A stretch of 8,643 nt of DNA from Acidimicrobiales bacterium (GCA_025358985.1 JANYHQ010000071.1:1-8643); one strand, 5' to 3'. Counted from the first letter of the stretch, positions 1 through 6,936 are shown. The notes: generated by a model not told the origin, from the sequence alone. A program made the numbers and translations.

Positions 1-168
1 ACCAAGGATCTGATCGCCGGTTGGTACATCATCGACGTGGAATCGTGGGACCGTGCCGTACAGCTCGCAGGGGAACTGTCAGCAGCCCCGGGGCCGGGTG
101 GCACACCGATCTTTGAATGGCTGGAGGTCCGCCCGTTCTATGGTGCACCGATGACCGTCACTGAATGA
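1..168 (+). CDS. YCII/DGPF-type protein, 3' end only
   Basis: This is the C-terminal 55 residues of a small protein cut by the left edge of the window. The frame is open from base 1 to a TGA at 166-168. Visible features are GWYIIDV near the start, an amphipathic helix (WDRAVQLAGEL), a Gly/Pro-rich turn and a closing strand WLEVRPFY. This pattern (a strand ending in 'ID', then a helix, then 'EVRPF/V') is the usual C-terminus of YCII-related DGPF proteins, ferredoxin-like small proteins of unknown biochemical role. Its stop codon overlaps the ATG of the following sigma factor (ATGA), so the two are very likely cotranscribed and translationally coupled. DGPF genes are the known genomic partners of ECF42 sigma factors, which supports both calls. 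The DGPF motif itself lies outside the window. Confidence 0.8.
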   Translation, partial: TKDLIAGWYIIDVESWDRAVQLAGELSAAPGPGGTPIFEWLEVRPFYGAPMTVTE

Positions 169-1319
169 GCGTAGGCGACGTCGAGCTCCGCCAGCTCGTC
201 CCCCATGTCTTGAGTGTCCTCGTTCGTCGTGGTGCAGACTTCGCCACGGCCGAAGACGCTGTCCAAGAGGCACTCACCCGGGCAGTTGCGGTGTGGAAGG
301 TTGAGCTGCCGTCGGATCCGCAGGCCTGGTTGATCACCGTCGCTTGGCGAGTATTCATCGACCTCACACGTTCCGACACGGCACGACGTAGCCGTGAGAC
401 CCGATTCGGTCACGAGCCGAAAACCGGTGTGGTGCCAAATGTCGACGATACGCTGCACCTGTATTTCCTCTGCGCACATACAGAGCTGAGCCCGTCATCA
501 GCGGTCGCTTTGACTCTGCGCGCGGTTGGTGGTCTGAGCACGCGTCAAATTGCGCAGGCCTACCTTGTTCCGGAAGCCACGATGGCACAGAGAATCAGCC
601 GTGCCAAACGTGTGGTGAGACAGTCTGGGTTTGATTCTGGCGGCGACCTTCGAACCGTGATGCGGGTGTTGTACCTGATTTTCAACGAGGGCTACTCGGG
701 CGACATCGACCTTGCTGCCGAAGCAATCCGATTGACCCGACAGCTGGCCACGTCAGCAAAGCACTCTGAGGTCGACGGGCTTGTTGCGCTGATGTTGTTG
801 CACCACGCGCGCCGAAGCAGCCGCACCCGTCCGGATGGGCGGATCGTGCCCCTTGCCGATCAGAACCGCAGCCAGTGGGACGCCGGGCTCATTGCCGAAG
901 GAGTGTCCATCCTGCAAGCCGCTCTCGCCCGGGACCAGGTCGGCGAGTATCAGGCCCAAGCGTCGATCGCCGCACTCCACGCCGATGCCTCCTGCTTCGA
1001 GGACACCGACTGGGTGCAGATCGTCGAGTGGTACGACGAGCTGCGTCGGTTCGCCGACACACCAATCGTTCGATTGAATCGTAGCGTCGCGGTCGGCCAA
1101 GTCGACGGGCCACTGGCTGGCCTGGCAGCACTCGCCGAGATCGACGAAAACATCCCGCGGCGCGACGCCGTCGCCGCCTATCTCCACGAGCGAAACGGTG
1201 ACCTCGAACTCGCGGCGCGCCTCTACGCCGCGGCAGCTCGCAATGCTCCCAACGTCGCAGAACGCGATCACCAAACCCGCCAGGCAGCACGACTCAACCA
1301 ACTCCCACGCGGACCGTGA
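165..1319 (+). CDS. ECF RNA polymerase sigma factor with long C-terminal extension (ECF42-like)
   Basis: This 384-residue protein directs RNA polymerase to a specific promoter set. Sigma region 2 spans roughly residues 8-75 (DFATAEDAVQEAL, then DPQAWLITVAWRVFIDLTRS). Sigma region 4 spans roughly 95-152 (VDDTLHLYFLC, LTLRAVGGLSTRQIAQAYL, then VPEATMAQRISRAKR as the recognition helix). The C-terminal ~225 residues form an extension with family blocks YLIFNEGY (170-177), DQNRSQWD (232-239), EDTDWVQIVEWYDEL (279-293) and a TPR-like helical end (about 335-380). An ordinary ECF factor is under 200 residues; this architecture plus the DGPF neighbour fits the ECF42 group, which has no cognate anti-sigma factor and whose activity depends on the extension. 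The ATG at 165 is favoured by its ATGA overlap with the upstream stop. The inter-domain linker around residues 153-163 looks shorter than usual. No anti-sigma gene follows; the next gene is convergent. The signal it answers cannot be told. Confidence 0.92.
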   Translation: MSVGDVELRQLVPHVLSVLVRRGADFATAEDAVQEALTRAVAVWKVELPSDPQAWLITVAWRVFIDLTRSDTARRSRETRFGHEPKTGVVPNVDDTLHLYFLCAHTELSPSSAVALTLRAVGGLSTRQIAQAYLVPEATMAQRISRAKRVVRQSGFDSGGDLRTVMRVLYLIFNEGYSGDIDLAAEAIRLTRQLATSAKHSEVDGLVALMLLHHARRSSRTRPDGRIVPLADQNRSQWDAGLIAEGVSILQAALARDQVGEYQAQASIAALHADASCFEDTDWVQIVEWYDELRRFADTPIVRLNRSVAVGQVDGPLAGLAALAEIDENIPRRDAVAAYLHERNGDLELAARLYAAAARNAPNVAERDHQTRQAARLNQLPRGP

Positions 1320-1334
1320 CCGTGACCGTGACCG
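1312..1334 (+). repeat. GACCGT hexamer tandem repeat over the sigma factor stop codon
   Basis: GACCGT occurs at 1312-1317, 1318-1323 and 1324-1329, and GACCG follows at 1330-1334. The sigma factor's TGA (1317-1319) sits across the first repeat junction. Because the unit is 6 nt, copy-number change keeps the reading frame and, in this phase, every unit supplies a TGA, so length variation would leave the protein unchanged. No stem or T-tract terminator is visible between here and the convergent gene ending at 1376. Confidence 0.8.
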
Positions 1335-1375
1335 CTCGGACGAGGGGTGGCTGCGTCGTACTGAGGTGAGAGGCG

Positions 1376-1867
1376 TCAGCCGTTCGACTGCTTGTCGTTG
1401 ATGAGATCTTCGACTGCCTTGGGGAGGGTGGTTTCGAAGTCGAGGAGCTTGGCCCATGTCGGGGTGATCATGATGCGGACCATCTCGTCGTAGAGGGCTT
1501 TGACGCCGGTCACCCAACCACCGTATTGGTCGTCGGTCATCACCTTGTGCCCGGCCGTCAGGTAACCGTCCGGAATCCCCTTGACCAGTTCGACTTCGGC
1601 GGTGCCGCGTATCAAGAGCACCTTCGGCGGAAAGGCCGCCTGGTCGATGGTGAGCGCCACCTTTGGATTGGCACGCAGCGCTGCAACTTTGGCCGCTTTC
1701 GGGACAGTCGCCATCACGACCCGCTCGCCCTCTATCCAGAAACCGATCGGGATGACCCGAGGGGCACCGTCGAGCCCGACGTAGGCCATCCGGGCCGGCT
1801 CAGGGCCGGTAAGCAGTTGCTGCGCGTACGGCTTCGCCAGAATCTCGGAAATCTCTTCGTTGGTCAT
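1376..1867 (-). CDS. Pyridoxamine 5'-phosphate oxidase-like split-barrel protein (PPOX family)
   Basis: This 163-residue protein belongs to the flavin- or F420-binding split beta-barrel superfamily. The N-terminal helix (EEISEILAKP) is followed by strands in the family order: PARMAYVGLDGAPRVIPIGFWIEGERVVMAT (about 24-54), the basic phosphate-binding stretch PKAAKVAALRANPKVALTID (56-75) and VLLIRGTAEVEL (83-94). The C-terminal third (about 100-160) is helical. Length is typical of single-domain PPOX-like proteins. It is probably a homodimeric cytosolic oxidoreductase or cofactor-binding protein; whether it uses FMN or F420H2, and on what substrate, cannot be decided by eye, and true PNPO activity is unlikely. 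ATG at 1867 is supported by an SD-like GAAAGGA six bases upstream. It is the last gene of the minus-strand run, 111 nt after the serine hydrolase, and converges on the sigma factor gene with a 56-nt gap. Confidence 0.85.
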   Translation of the reverse strand: MTNEEISEILAKPYAQQLLTGPEPARMAYVGLDGAPRVIPIGFWIEGERVVMATVPKAAKVAALRANPKVALTIDQAAFPPKVLLIRGTAEVELVKGIPDGYLTAGHKVMTDDQYGGWVTGVKALYDEMVRIMITPTWAKLLDFETTLPKAVEDLINDKQSNG

Positions 1868-1872
1868 GCAAT

Positions 1873-1879
1873 GGTCCTT
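1873..1879 (-). promoter_or_regulatory. Ribosome binding site of the PPOX gene ending at 1376
   Basis: On the minus strand the sequence reads GAAAGGACCATTGC just before the ATG at 1867. The AGGA core lies at a normal distance and supports this start. The rest of the 111-nt gap (1868-1978) shows no clear hairpin, repeat or small gene; it may hold a separate promoter. Confidence 0.6.
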
Positions 1880-1978
1880 TCATCAGGAAGCGTTCTCACT
1901 AGAGACGAAGCCGCCACCCGCTTCTCGACATCGAAAAGCACCTCGTTCCTACCTGGCGAAGAGTCGAGCCCAGCGTGC

Positions 1979-3106
1979 TCAGGGTTGAAGCTCTGCGCGC
2001 AGAGCAGTGAACAGCGACAGGGCTCGGGTCACCGTGGTCTGGTTCTGCGGCTCCATCCGCACCACCAGAGTGGCCTGTAAGTGGGGGAATTCGAACAGGC
2101 CGCCTGCCGCCGTGAAATGACCTACTGCGACATGGCGGTCAGGACCGATCACCGCAGTGCTGCACGGACAAAAGCCCCACGTACCAGCCCCACCATTGAC
2201 ATCGTTGGGGGCCAGCATCAAGGCCATCGAGTCGGCGGAGATGATTCGGCCTGGTGTGAAAAGGGCCTCGCCCCACTGCGCCATGTCAAGCACGGTGGAC
2301 ACGATCCCACCCGACGAGAAGCCCGCCCATCCGGGAACCCCGGGCGGTTCCAGTTGCGTGTTTACCAGACCCAGCGAGGCCATCAGATCAGTCACCAGAT
2401 CGGGCAGGCTGCGATGCTGAACCTGCTGCACCAAGAGTCCCAGAACCAAGTAATTGCTGTTGACGTAGCGAGTTTGAGTACCGGGCGCCGAGCGTAGCGG
2501 GGCGGTGAAGCTCAACTCCACGGCCTGCTCCGGTGTGATCGGTTGATCCGGTTGGAACCCTGGCGCTTCGGTGTAGTCGATGAGTCCGCTGCGATGGTTG
2601 AGCAGGGTCCGAACGGTGATGTCCGGTGGTGGCGCGTCCCATACGCCATCGATGAGAGGGAGCGGGCTATCCAGGGTAAGCATGCCCGCTTCGACGGATC
2701 TCAGCACGAGTGCGGCGGTCACTGTCTTGGTGATACTGGCCACCCGGTAACGGGTGCGCGGATCGGGTCCGGGAGCTCCATCGTGACGGGCAGAGCCCTC
2801 CCACGTTCGTCCACCGGCACTCACTGCCACCGTGATGGAATCGACGCCCGTTGTCGTCTGGGTCCATACGTTGAGCGCCGCCTGCAGGCGATCGAAGCGA
2901 GCCGGATCAAGTATCAGCGGTTGGTCCAACAGTGGCGTCGTCGTCCCGGGCGCAGGCAGCGAAGTGCGCGTGCGGGTACGACCCACCCGTCGGGCCTTGA
3001 CCGCACCGCCCGCTGCTTGATCCAGTACCCCCGTCACCGACAGCACGGCACCGAGGACGAGGGCCAACGCCCATCGCCTACTCCGAGCTCTCAAGGGTCT
3101 TTCCAC
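1979..3106 (-). CDS. Serine hydrolase, class C beta-lactamase / DD-peptidase family, exported
   Basis: This 375-residue protein carries the catalytic motifs of the beta-lactamase class C / penicillin-binding-protein-like family. SxxK is S124-I-T-K127 inside YRVASITKTVTAAL, and the Tyr motif is Y214-V-N216 within TRYVNSNYLVLG, followed by helix LLVQQV. Supporting blocks are LLNHRSGLIDY (168-178) and FSSGGIVSTVLDMAQWGEAL (263-282). The third motif, usually HTG or KTG near the end, is degenerate: H330-F-T-A-A-G335-G336. The N-terminus has Arg residues followed by a hydrophobic stretch (WALALVLGAVLSVTGVL, about 12-28), a Sec signal or membrane anchor, so it probably acts outside the membrane on a peptide, ester or lactam. 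The GTG at 3106 is the first possible start after an in-frame TGA five codons upstream; no good SD precedes it. A TTG at codon 5 preceded by GGAAAG is a less likely alternative. It lies 71 nt after the phosphohistidine gene. Two close cysteines (313, 315) are unusual. Substrate unknown. Confidence 0.9.
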   Translation of the reverse strand: MERPLRARSRRWALALVLGAVLSVTGVLDQAAGGAVKARRVGRTRTRTSLPAPGTTTPLLDQPLILDPARFDRLQAALNVWTQTTTGVDSITVAVSAGGRTWEGSARHDGAPGPDPRTRYRVASITKTVTAALVLRSVEAGMLTLDSPLPLIDGVWDAPPPDITVRTLLNHRSGLIDYTEAPGFQPDQPITPEQAVELSFTAPLRSAPGTQTRYVNSNYLVLGLLVQQVQHRSLPDLVTDLMASLGLVNTQLEPPGVPGWAGFSSGGIVSTVLDMAQWGEALFTPGRIISADSMALMLAPNDVNGGAGTWGFCPCSTAVIGPDRHVAVGHFTAAGGLFEFPHLQATLVVRMEPQNQTTVTRALSLFTALRAELQP

Positions 3107-3177
3107 CGCACGATCGTTTCATGCCAGGAGAGCGTGAGTGGGCCAGGCTCACCGAGTCGTCAGGTCGGAGCAACGGC

Positions 3178-4911
3178 TCAGGGCAACGCGTCAATGGTGA
3201 CCGTGCCCTCAGAGCCGTTGACGGTGATGGTGGCTCCGGTGGGGATTCGTCGGGTGGCGTCAGCGATCGATGGCACGCAGGGGATACCGAGTTCTCGACT
3301 CACGATCACCGCATGCGTGCTGATGGCACCAACGTTGATCACCACCGCGGCCGAGGCCAGGAACAGCGGCGTCCATGACGGATCGGTATTCGGAGCGATG
3401 AGGATGTCACCGGGTTCGAGTTCGATGGGGTCGTCGACGTTGAGCAGAACTCTGGCGGTGCCCGTGACAACGCCGGGCGAACCAGCCATCCCCTTCAGTA
3501 CATCGCCCACAGCCACCGGTTTGGTGATCCGGTCAGCCCGCCGAACCCAGTCGGAGAGAGGTGGTGCATCCCCATCAACGATGTACGGCGGCTCCAGTTC
3601 GTACAACTCGAGGTAGTCAGCCTCACGAGCCGCCAACAGCGACGTGAACGAACTCGGATTGGCGAAGAAGTCGTCGAGCTCATCTTCCACCAGCATGTAG
3701 ATCTGCTTAGGGTGAGCGAGATGGCCAGCGGCCACCATCCGTTGACCAAGTTCGGCGAAACACATACGAATCTCGTGCAGCGCTCGGATGTTGTTGGTTT
3801 TGCATCGTTCGCACGCCACCATGAACACCTTGGCCGAGTTCAGTCCGGTCGACAGCATGGCCAGCGCTTCTTCATTGCCGGACAACGTGCTTTGGAGCTG
3901 CGTCAACAGCCGATGGCTCTCTTCGGCGCCGCGCGATTCACCGGCCCGTGGATCAGCGCTGTCATCGTTGACGCGAAGTCGGTCGATGGCCGACACCAAC
4001 AGTGATGGCTTGGTTTCGTAAGAGGCGCTGTACAAATCCCACTCGTTGGGCCCCCGCGACCCATTGCGGTACAAGAAATCGTCTACGGCGGCACTGAATG
4101 CCACCGCATCGCCGTCATCACTGGAACGGGCCCGCTCCAACAGCCCATCGAGCCCTGCGTCGAACAGAGCGGTAAGCACCAACGATCGCCGGACGTCACG
4201 AGACAAGTCCCAAATGGAATGAGCGATGTCAGCGGAATCGATGTCGCCCACGCCGGTCAACAACTTGGTCACCATGGTCGGATCGATGTCAGCAGTGACA
4301 GCAGCGAGAATCCCCGGCCCCACCGAGGCCCCGAGCGACGCCCATACGTGCTGCGTGAACATGGCTACCAAATGGCGCTGCACCGACCGGGCGCGACCGA
4401 GCAGCTGCGAAGTGGTCAGCGACGCGAGATCAGGCCGACTGTCGCGTAGCGCTTGGGCATCTCGTTTCTGGCGTTCGATCTCCGGGACGAGAGGCGTGGA
4501 CATGATCCATGCCATCTGTTTGCCGAGTAAGTCGGTGTGACGCGCCGACGTATGCCAGTCACGCTCTTCATATGGTGGAACCGCCGCCGGGTCGTCGAAG
4601 TAGGCGTTGTCAACGGCCTGCCATCCGGCACCAGAGCGCACGCCGAACAGTCGAGCCTGGGTCAACGAATTGTAGAAGTAACCACCGAACAAGCCGAAGG
4701 TCTCAGGCTTCTCTGCGCTGTATTCGTCGGCGTCGAACACGCCCATCTGCACAAAGCCATCTCGACATCCGAGAACGATGCCGCTCTCCCATGCAAACGT
4801 CCACCCGAGGGGGCTGACCGGGTCGGCCAGAACCTCACCGGCATTGCCGCGCGTGTAGTTGGGAAATCGGTCAGTAGGAACCCGGTCGGCGATCCAGCGC
4901 TTGCCCAGCAT
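3178..4911 (-). CDS. PEP-utilizing-enzyme-type phosphohistidine domain protein lacking the ATP-grasp domain
   Basis: This 577-residue protein resembles the middle and C-terminal parts of PEP synthase, PPDK and rifampin phosphotransferase. The N-terminus holds the block FPNYTRGNAGEVLADPVSPLG (16-36), the usual beginning of the region after the ATP-grasp domain. A long, mostly helical middle follows (about 140-440, including KQIYMLVEDELDDFF, 402-416). The swivelling phosphohistidine domain ends the protein: GMAGSPGVVTGTARVL (474-489), PNTDPSWTPLF (507-517) and STHAVIVSRELGIPCV (531-546), with the phosphate-accepting His533. There is no ATP/PPDK N-terminal domain and no C-terminal PEP-binding TIM barrel, so it cannot by itself run the classical ATP-to-PEP reaction. 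It starts 3 nt after the APH-like gene, with an SD inside that gene's end. It may move phosphate via His533 to a small molecule, with a separate phosphoryl donor; phenylphosphate synthase, which splits PEPS-like domains into subunits, is a precedent. Substrate and donor unknown. Confidence 0.87.
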   Translation of the reverse strand: MLGKRWIADRVPTDRFPNYTRGNAGEVLADPVSPLGWTFAWESGIVLGCRDGFVQMGVFDADEYSAEKPETFGLFGGYFYNSLTQARLFGVRSGAGWQAVDNAYFDDPAAVPPYEERDWHTSARHTDLLGKQMAWIMSTPLVPEIERQKRDAQALRDSRPDLASLTTSQLLGRARSVQRHLVAMFTQHVWASLGASVGPGILAAVTADIDPTMVTKLLTGVGDIDSADIAHSIWDLSRDVRRSLVLTALFDAGLDGLLERARSSDDGDAVAFSAAVDDFLYRNGSRGPNEWDLYSASYETKPSLLVSAIDRLRVNDDSADPRAGESRGAEESHRLLTQLQSTLSGNEEALAMLSTGLNSAKVFMVACERCKTNNIRALHEIRMCFAELGQRMVAAGHLAHPKQIYMLVEDELDDFFANPSSFTSLLAAREADYLELYELEPPYIVDGDAPPLSDWVRRADRITKPVAVGDVLKGMAGSPGVVTGTARVLLNVDDPIELEPGDILIAPNTDPSWTPLFLASAAVVINVGAISTHAVIVSRELGIPCVPSIADATRRIPTGATITVNGSEGTVTIDALP

Positions 4912-4914
4912 GAC

Positions 4915-6033
4915 TCAGCTTCCCCCTTCTAGTTCGCTCAACAAATCGACGGAGTGATGATCAACCACGGCTTGAAAGTGACGACTGGCGAGCGCATCTA
5001 CGAGCGCCATGCCGCGTTCGTTGGCGAGGTCGAACGTGGCACCGACAAGTACGGCAGTGGAACAACTGGTGAGATGACCGAATCGGTAGTCGTGCCACAA
5101 CTGTTCAAACGAATAGGCCGTGATGCCACGCTCTACAAGGCGGTCATGGTACGCCTGCACCAGTGATGTCTCGTGGGCCCGACGATCCTCGATGGTGAGT
5201 GAGCCACCCAGGAAATAGCACAGGTCATAGACCCCCGGACCGCGGCCAATGCCCTGCCAGTCAATGACCACCACCGGCTGTTCAGCGTTGTTGGGATCAA
5301 AGAACAAATTGTCGACGCGATAGTCCTGGTGCAGCAGGGTCCAGGGCCACTCACTGATCTTGTTCATCACCCTCCAGAAATTGGCGGAGATGAGCTCTCC
5401 CGCCTCCGCTCCACCGACGGGCAGCGACGAAGCAAACTTGGCGTTGAAACCCATCCACAGCGCCGGCCACATCTGGGCCAGCCCCTCGATACGGGCGTGC
5501 ACCACACTTGGCACCCACTCCATTGATGGCGATTGCACCTTGCCCCACCAACAGGCGTGAAGGTCAGCCATGGTGAGTACGGCGTCACGGGCCTGCGCAG
5601 GGGTCACTCCCTGCACCTGATCGCACATGTCCAGATGACCAAGGTCTTCCATCACCACCACGAACTCAGCTGTGCCCGTGACGATGTCGGCCAAGAACAC
5701 GCGCGGCGTACGTACCGTTGTGCTGGCCGCAAGCTCGCGCATGAAGCGGATCTCCGCCTCGTACATGCCCAGACCCACGCCTTGAGCGCGATTCGTTTCG
5801 AACGGTGAGGGCGACTTCACGATCACAGTGGCCGGGGACGTTCCGTTATCGCCCGAGTAGGCAAGGCGGATGCGCGCCAATTCGCCCATCACTCCCACTC
5901 CGGCCCCCAAGGGCTCGATCTCGATAGAGGCCACCGACGACCCGCTCGGCAGAGCGCCCGAGCCGTGCATCACCTGCGACATCCACTCGGCGGTGACGGC
6001 GGCGGGGTTGGCGGGGATACTGAGCGCTGACAT
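4915..6033 (-). CDS. APH-family / ecdysteroid-kinase-like small-molecule phosphotransferase
   Basis: This 372-residue protein has the aminoglycoside phosphotransferase / choline-kinase-like fold. A glycine-containing N-lobe loop (EPLGAGVGVMGELARIRLAY, 40-59) precedes ATVIVK with probable ATP-lysine K73 and the helix MYEAEIRFMREL (90-101). The hinge strand is FVVVMEDLG (124-132). The catalytic loop is LLHQDYRVDNLFF (H235, D237, N242), and the metal-binding Asp is D258 in VVVIDWQGIGRGPGVYDLCYF. These are the complete kinase residues, so it is probably an active cytosolic ATP-dependent kinase. The sub-family with MEDL and WQG..GPG..DL is that of uncharacterised ecdysteroid-kinase-like proteins rather than a named antibiotic-resistance enzyme. 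ATG at 6033 has no SD; a TATGAT -10-like hexamer ends eight bases upstream, suggesting a leaderless mRNA. It is followed after 3 nt by the phosphohistidine protein gene and is divergent from the metallo-hydrolase gene. Acceptor unknown. Confidence 0.9.
   Translation of the reverse strand: MSALSIPANPAAVTAEWMSQVMHGSGALPSGSSVASIEIEPLGAGVGVMGELARIRLAYSGDNGTSPATVIVKSPSPFETNRAQGVGLGMYEAEIRFMRELAASTTVRTPRVFLADIVTGTAEFVVVMEDLGHLDMCDQVQGVTPAQARDAVLTMADLHACWWGKVQSPSMEWVPSVVHARIEGLAQMWPALWMGFNAKFASSLPVGGAEAGELISANFWRVMNKISEWPWTLLHQDYRVDNLFFDPNNAEQPVVVIDWQGIGRGPGVYDLCYFLGGSLTIEDRRAHETSLVQAYHDRLVERGITAYSFEQLWHDYRFGHLTSCSTAVLVGATFDLANERGMALVDALASRHFQAVVDHHSVDLLSELEGGS
4918..4929 (-). promoter_or_regulatory. 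Ribosome binding site inside the end of the APH-like gene
   Basis: On the minus strand the last codons of the kinase gene read GAAGGGGGAAGC, followed by TGA, GTC and the ATG at 4911. The purine-rich GGGGGA is about nine bases before that ATG. The SD being inside the upstream coding region with a 3-nt intercistronic gap strongly suggests translational coupling. Confidence 0.75.
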
Positions 6034-6121
6034 GGGCGGTGATCATAGGGAACTGGCGTCGCCCAAGCTCAGCTCAAGCTCAACTGTGTCCGTTCCGGGC
6101 ACGGTCGTAGGGTACGCAGTC
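6034..6121. promoter_or_regulatory. Divergent promoter region between the APH-like kinase and MBL-fold genes
   Basis: This 88-nt gap must hold the promoters for both divergent genes. For the minus-strand gene, TATGAT (6047 down to 6042; five of six match to TATAAT) ends eight bases before its ATG. For the plus-strand gene, TAGGGT (6108-6113) also ends eight bases before its ATG, although its AGGG could instead act as an SD. A direct repeat AAGCTCA at 6065-6071 and 6076-6082 (11-nt period, about one helical turn) lies upstream of the minus-strand -10 and could be a regulator site. No good -35 hexamers at 17 nt are visible. Confidence 0.5.
6065..6082. repeat. AAGCTCA direct repeat, 11-nt period
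   Basis: Two copies of AAGCTCA (6065-6071 and 6076-6082) are separated by GCTC and sit in the divergent promoter gap. The one-turn spacing would place both copies on the same face of the helix. It could be a binding site or chance; there is no further evidence. Confidence 0.45.
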
Positions 6122-6910
6122 ATGAAGGTCGGCTCGATCGAAATCCATCCCGTGTACGACGGCACATTCCGCCAAGCAGCCGCGGACATCCTCCGTTACG
6201 GCGGTACGGCCGAGGACCCGTTCGCCGCCCACGCCGAGTTCGTCATCGACGGCATGATCGAGTTCGCGCTCGGCGGTTTCGTAGTGCAGTTGGGCGACCG
6301 CACCGTGGTCATCGATTGTGGGCTTGGCCCAATGAAAACCGATGGGGGTATGGAGGGCGGACAGTTCCTGGCCAGTCTCGACGCCCTCGGAGTACAGCCG
6401 AGCGACGTCACCGATGTGCTGTTCACTCACTTGCACTTCGACCATGTCGGTTGGGCTACCCAGAAGGGCGTTGTGGTGTTTCCCCATGCGACATACCGCT
6501 GCCATCGTGCGGATTGGGCGCATTTCGTGGATGACCCTGCAGGTGGAGCGGCCCGCAAGATGGCGCCGGTGGCCGATCGGATGGAGTTCTGGGAGCGCGA
6601 CACCACCATCTTCCCCGGCCTCGACGTGCAGGGTGCACCGGGCCACACTCCGGGTTCCACCATCATGGTGGTGTCGCACGGCAAGGATCGGGCAATGCTG
6701 CTCGGCGACGTCGTTCACTGCCCGTTGGAATTGGTGGAGGACGACTGGCAAGCAGTGTTCGACGTTGATCCGGTAATGGCCCAGCGCACTCGGGCTGCGG
6801 TGGCTCGGGAACTGGAAGGAACCAACACTGCCATCGCGGCCGCCCACTTCCCCGGGCTGCAGTTCGGTCGACTCCTGGAGACGGGCGGACAGCGCTCTTG
6901 GGCGTACTGA
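6122..6910 (+). CDS. MBL-fold metallo-hydrolase
   Basis: This 262-residue protein is a metallo-beta-lactamase-fold hydrolase, usually a dinuclear zinc enzyme. All metal ligands are present: the HxHxDH motif in FTHLHFDHVGW (H103, H105, D107, H108), H175 in GAPGHTPGST, D196 in MLLGDVVHC and H242 in AAHFPG. The N-terminal strands (EFALGGFVVQLGDRTVVIDCGLGP, about 47-70) match the lactonase / arylsulfatase-like branch rather than true antibiotic lactamases. No signal peptide is seen, so it is probably cytosolic. The frame is open upstream to about 5870, but the extension would run antisense through the kinase gene and looks non-native; the family-like sequence begins at MKVGSIEIHPVYDG. ATG at 6122 is preceded by TAGGG at nine bases. 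An in-frame GTG at 6086 is an alternative. It is divergent from the kinase operon and convergent with the next gene (16-nt gap). Substrate unknown; lactone, ester or thioester hydrolysis are possible. Confidence 0.9.
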   Translation: MKVGSIEIHPVYDGTFRQAAADILRYGGTAEDPFAAHAEFVIDGMIEFALGGFVVQLGDRTVVIDCGLGPMKTDGGMEGGQFLASLDALGVQPSDVTDVLFTHLHFDHVGWATQKGVVVFPHATYRCHRADWAHFVDDPAGGAARKMAPVADRMEFWERDTTIFPGLDVQGAPGHTPGSTIMVVSHGKDRAMLLGDVVHCPLELVEDDWQAVFDVDPVMAQRTRAAVARELEGTNTAIAAAHFPGLQFGRLLETGGQRSWAY

Positions 6911-6921
6911 CAATCAGTTGC

Positions 6922-6936
6922 CCGCGTCAAACGCGG
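6922..6936. other. Short inverted repeat at the convergent gene ends
   Basis: CCGCGT (6922-6927), the loop CAA, then ACGCGG (6931-6936) form a perfect 6-bp, GC-rich stem. It overlaps the stop codon (6927-6929) of the minus-strand PPOX gene and lies 12 nt after the MBL gene. Position suits a bidirectional terminator, but neither side has a T-tract, so this is only a candidate. Confidence 0.35.

Noticed and set aside
753..1517. A 254-codon minus-strand open frame opposite the sigma factor
   Set aside because: Antisense to the well-supported ECF gene and running into the PPOX gene; the composition is that of a shadow frame.
3107..3177. Possible small gene or terminator between the phosphohistidine and serine hydrolase genes
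   Set aside because: No stem with a T-tract and no SD-led short frame is visible; an ATG at 3122 is out of frame with the hydrolase.
2543..3616. A 357-codon plus-strand open frame spanning the serine hydrolase and the end of the phosphohistidine gene
   Set aside because: It is antisense to two genes with clear catalytic motifs, crosses their boundary, and its translation is low-complexity Ser/Arg/Pro-rich with no domain pattern; a GC-rich shadow frame.
5870..6121. N-terminal extension of the MBL-fold gene by 84 codons
   Set aside because: It would overlap the start of the divergent kinase antisense, the added sequence resembles no domain, and a natural family N-terminus begins at 6122.
6080..6913. 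A 277-codon minus-strand open frame opposite the MBL-fold gene
   Set aside because: Antisense to a gene with every metal ligand in place; His/Arg-rich translation without a family pattern.
6922..6936. Rho-independent terminator between the convergent MBL and PPOX genes
   Set aside because: The 6-bp stem is perfect, but there is no T-tract on either strand and it overlaps a stop codon; kept only as a low-confidence inverted repeat.
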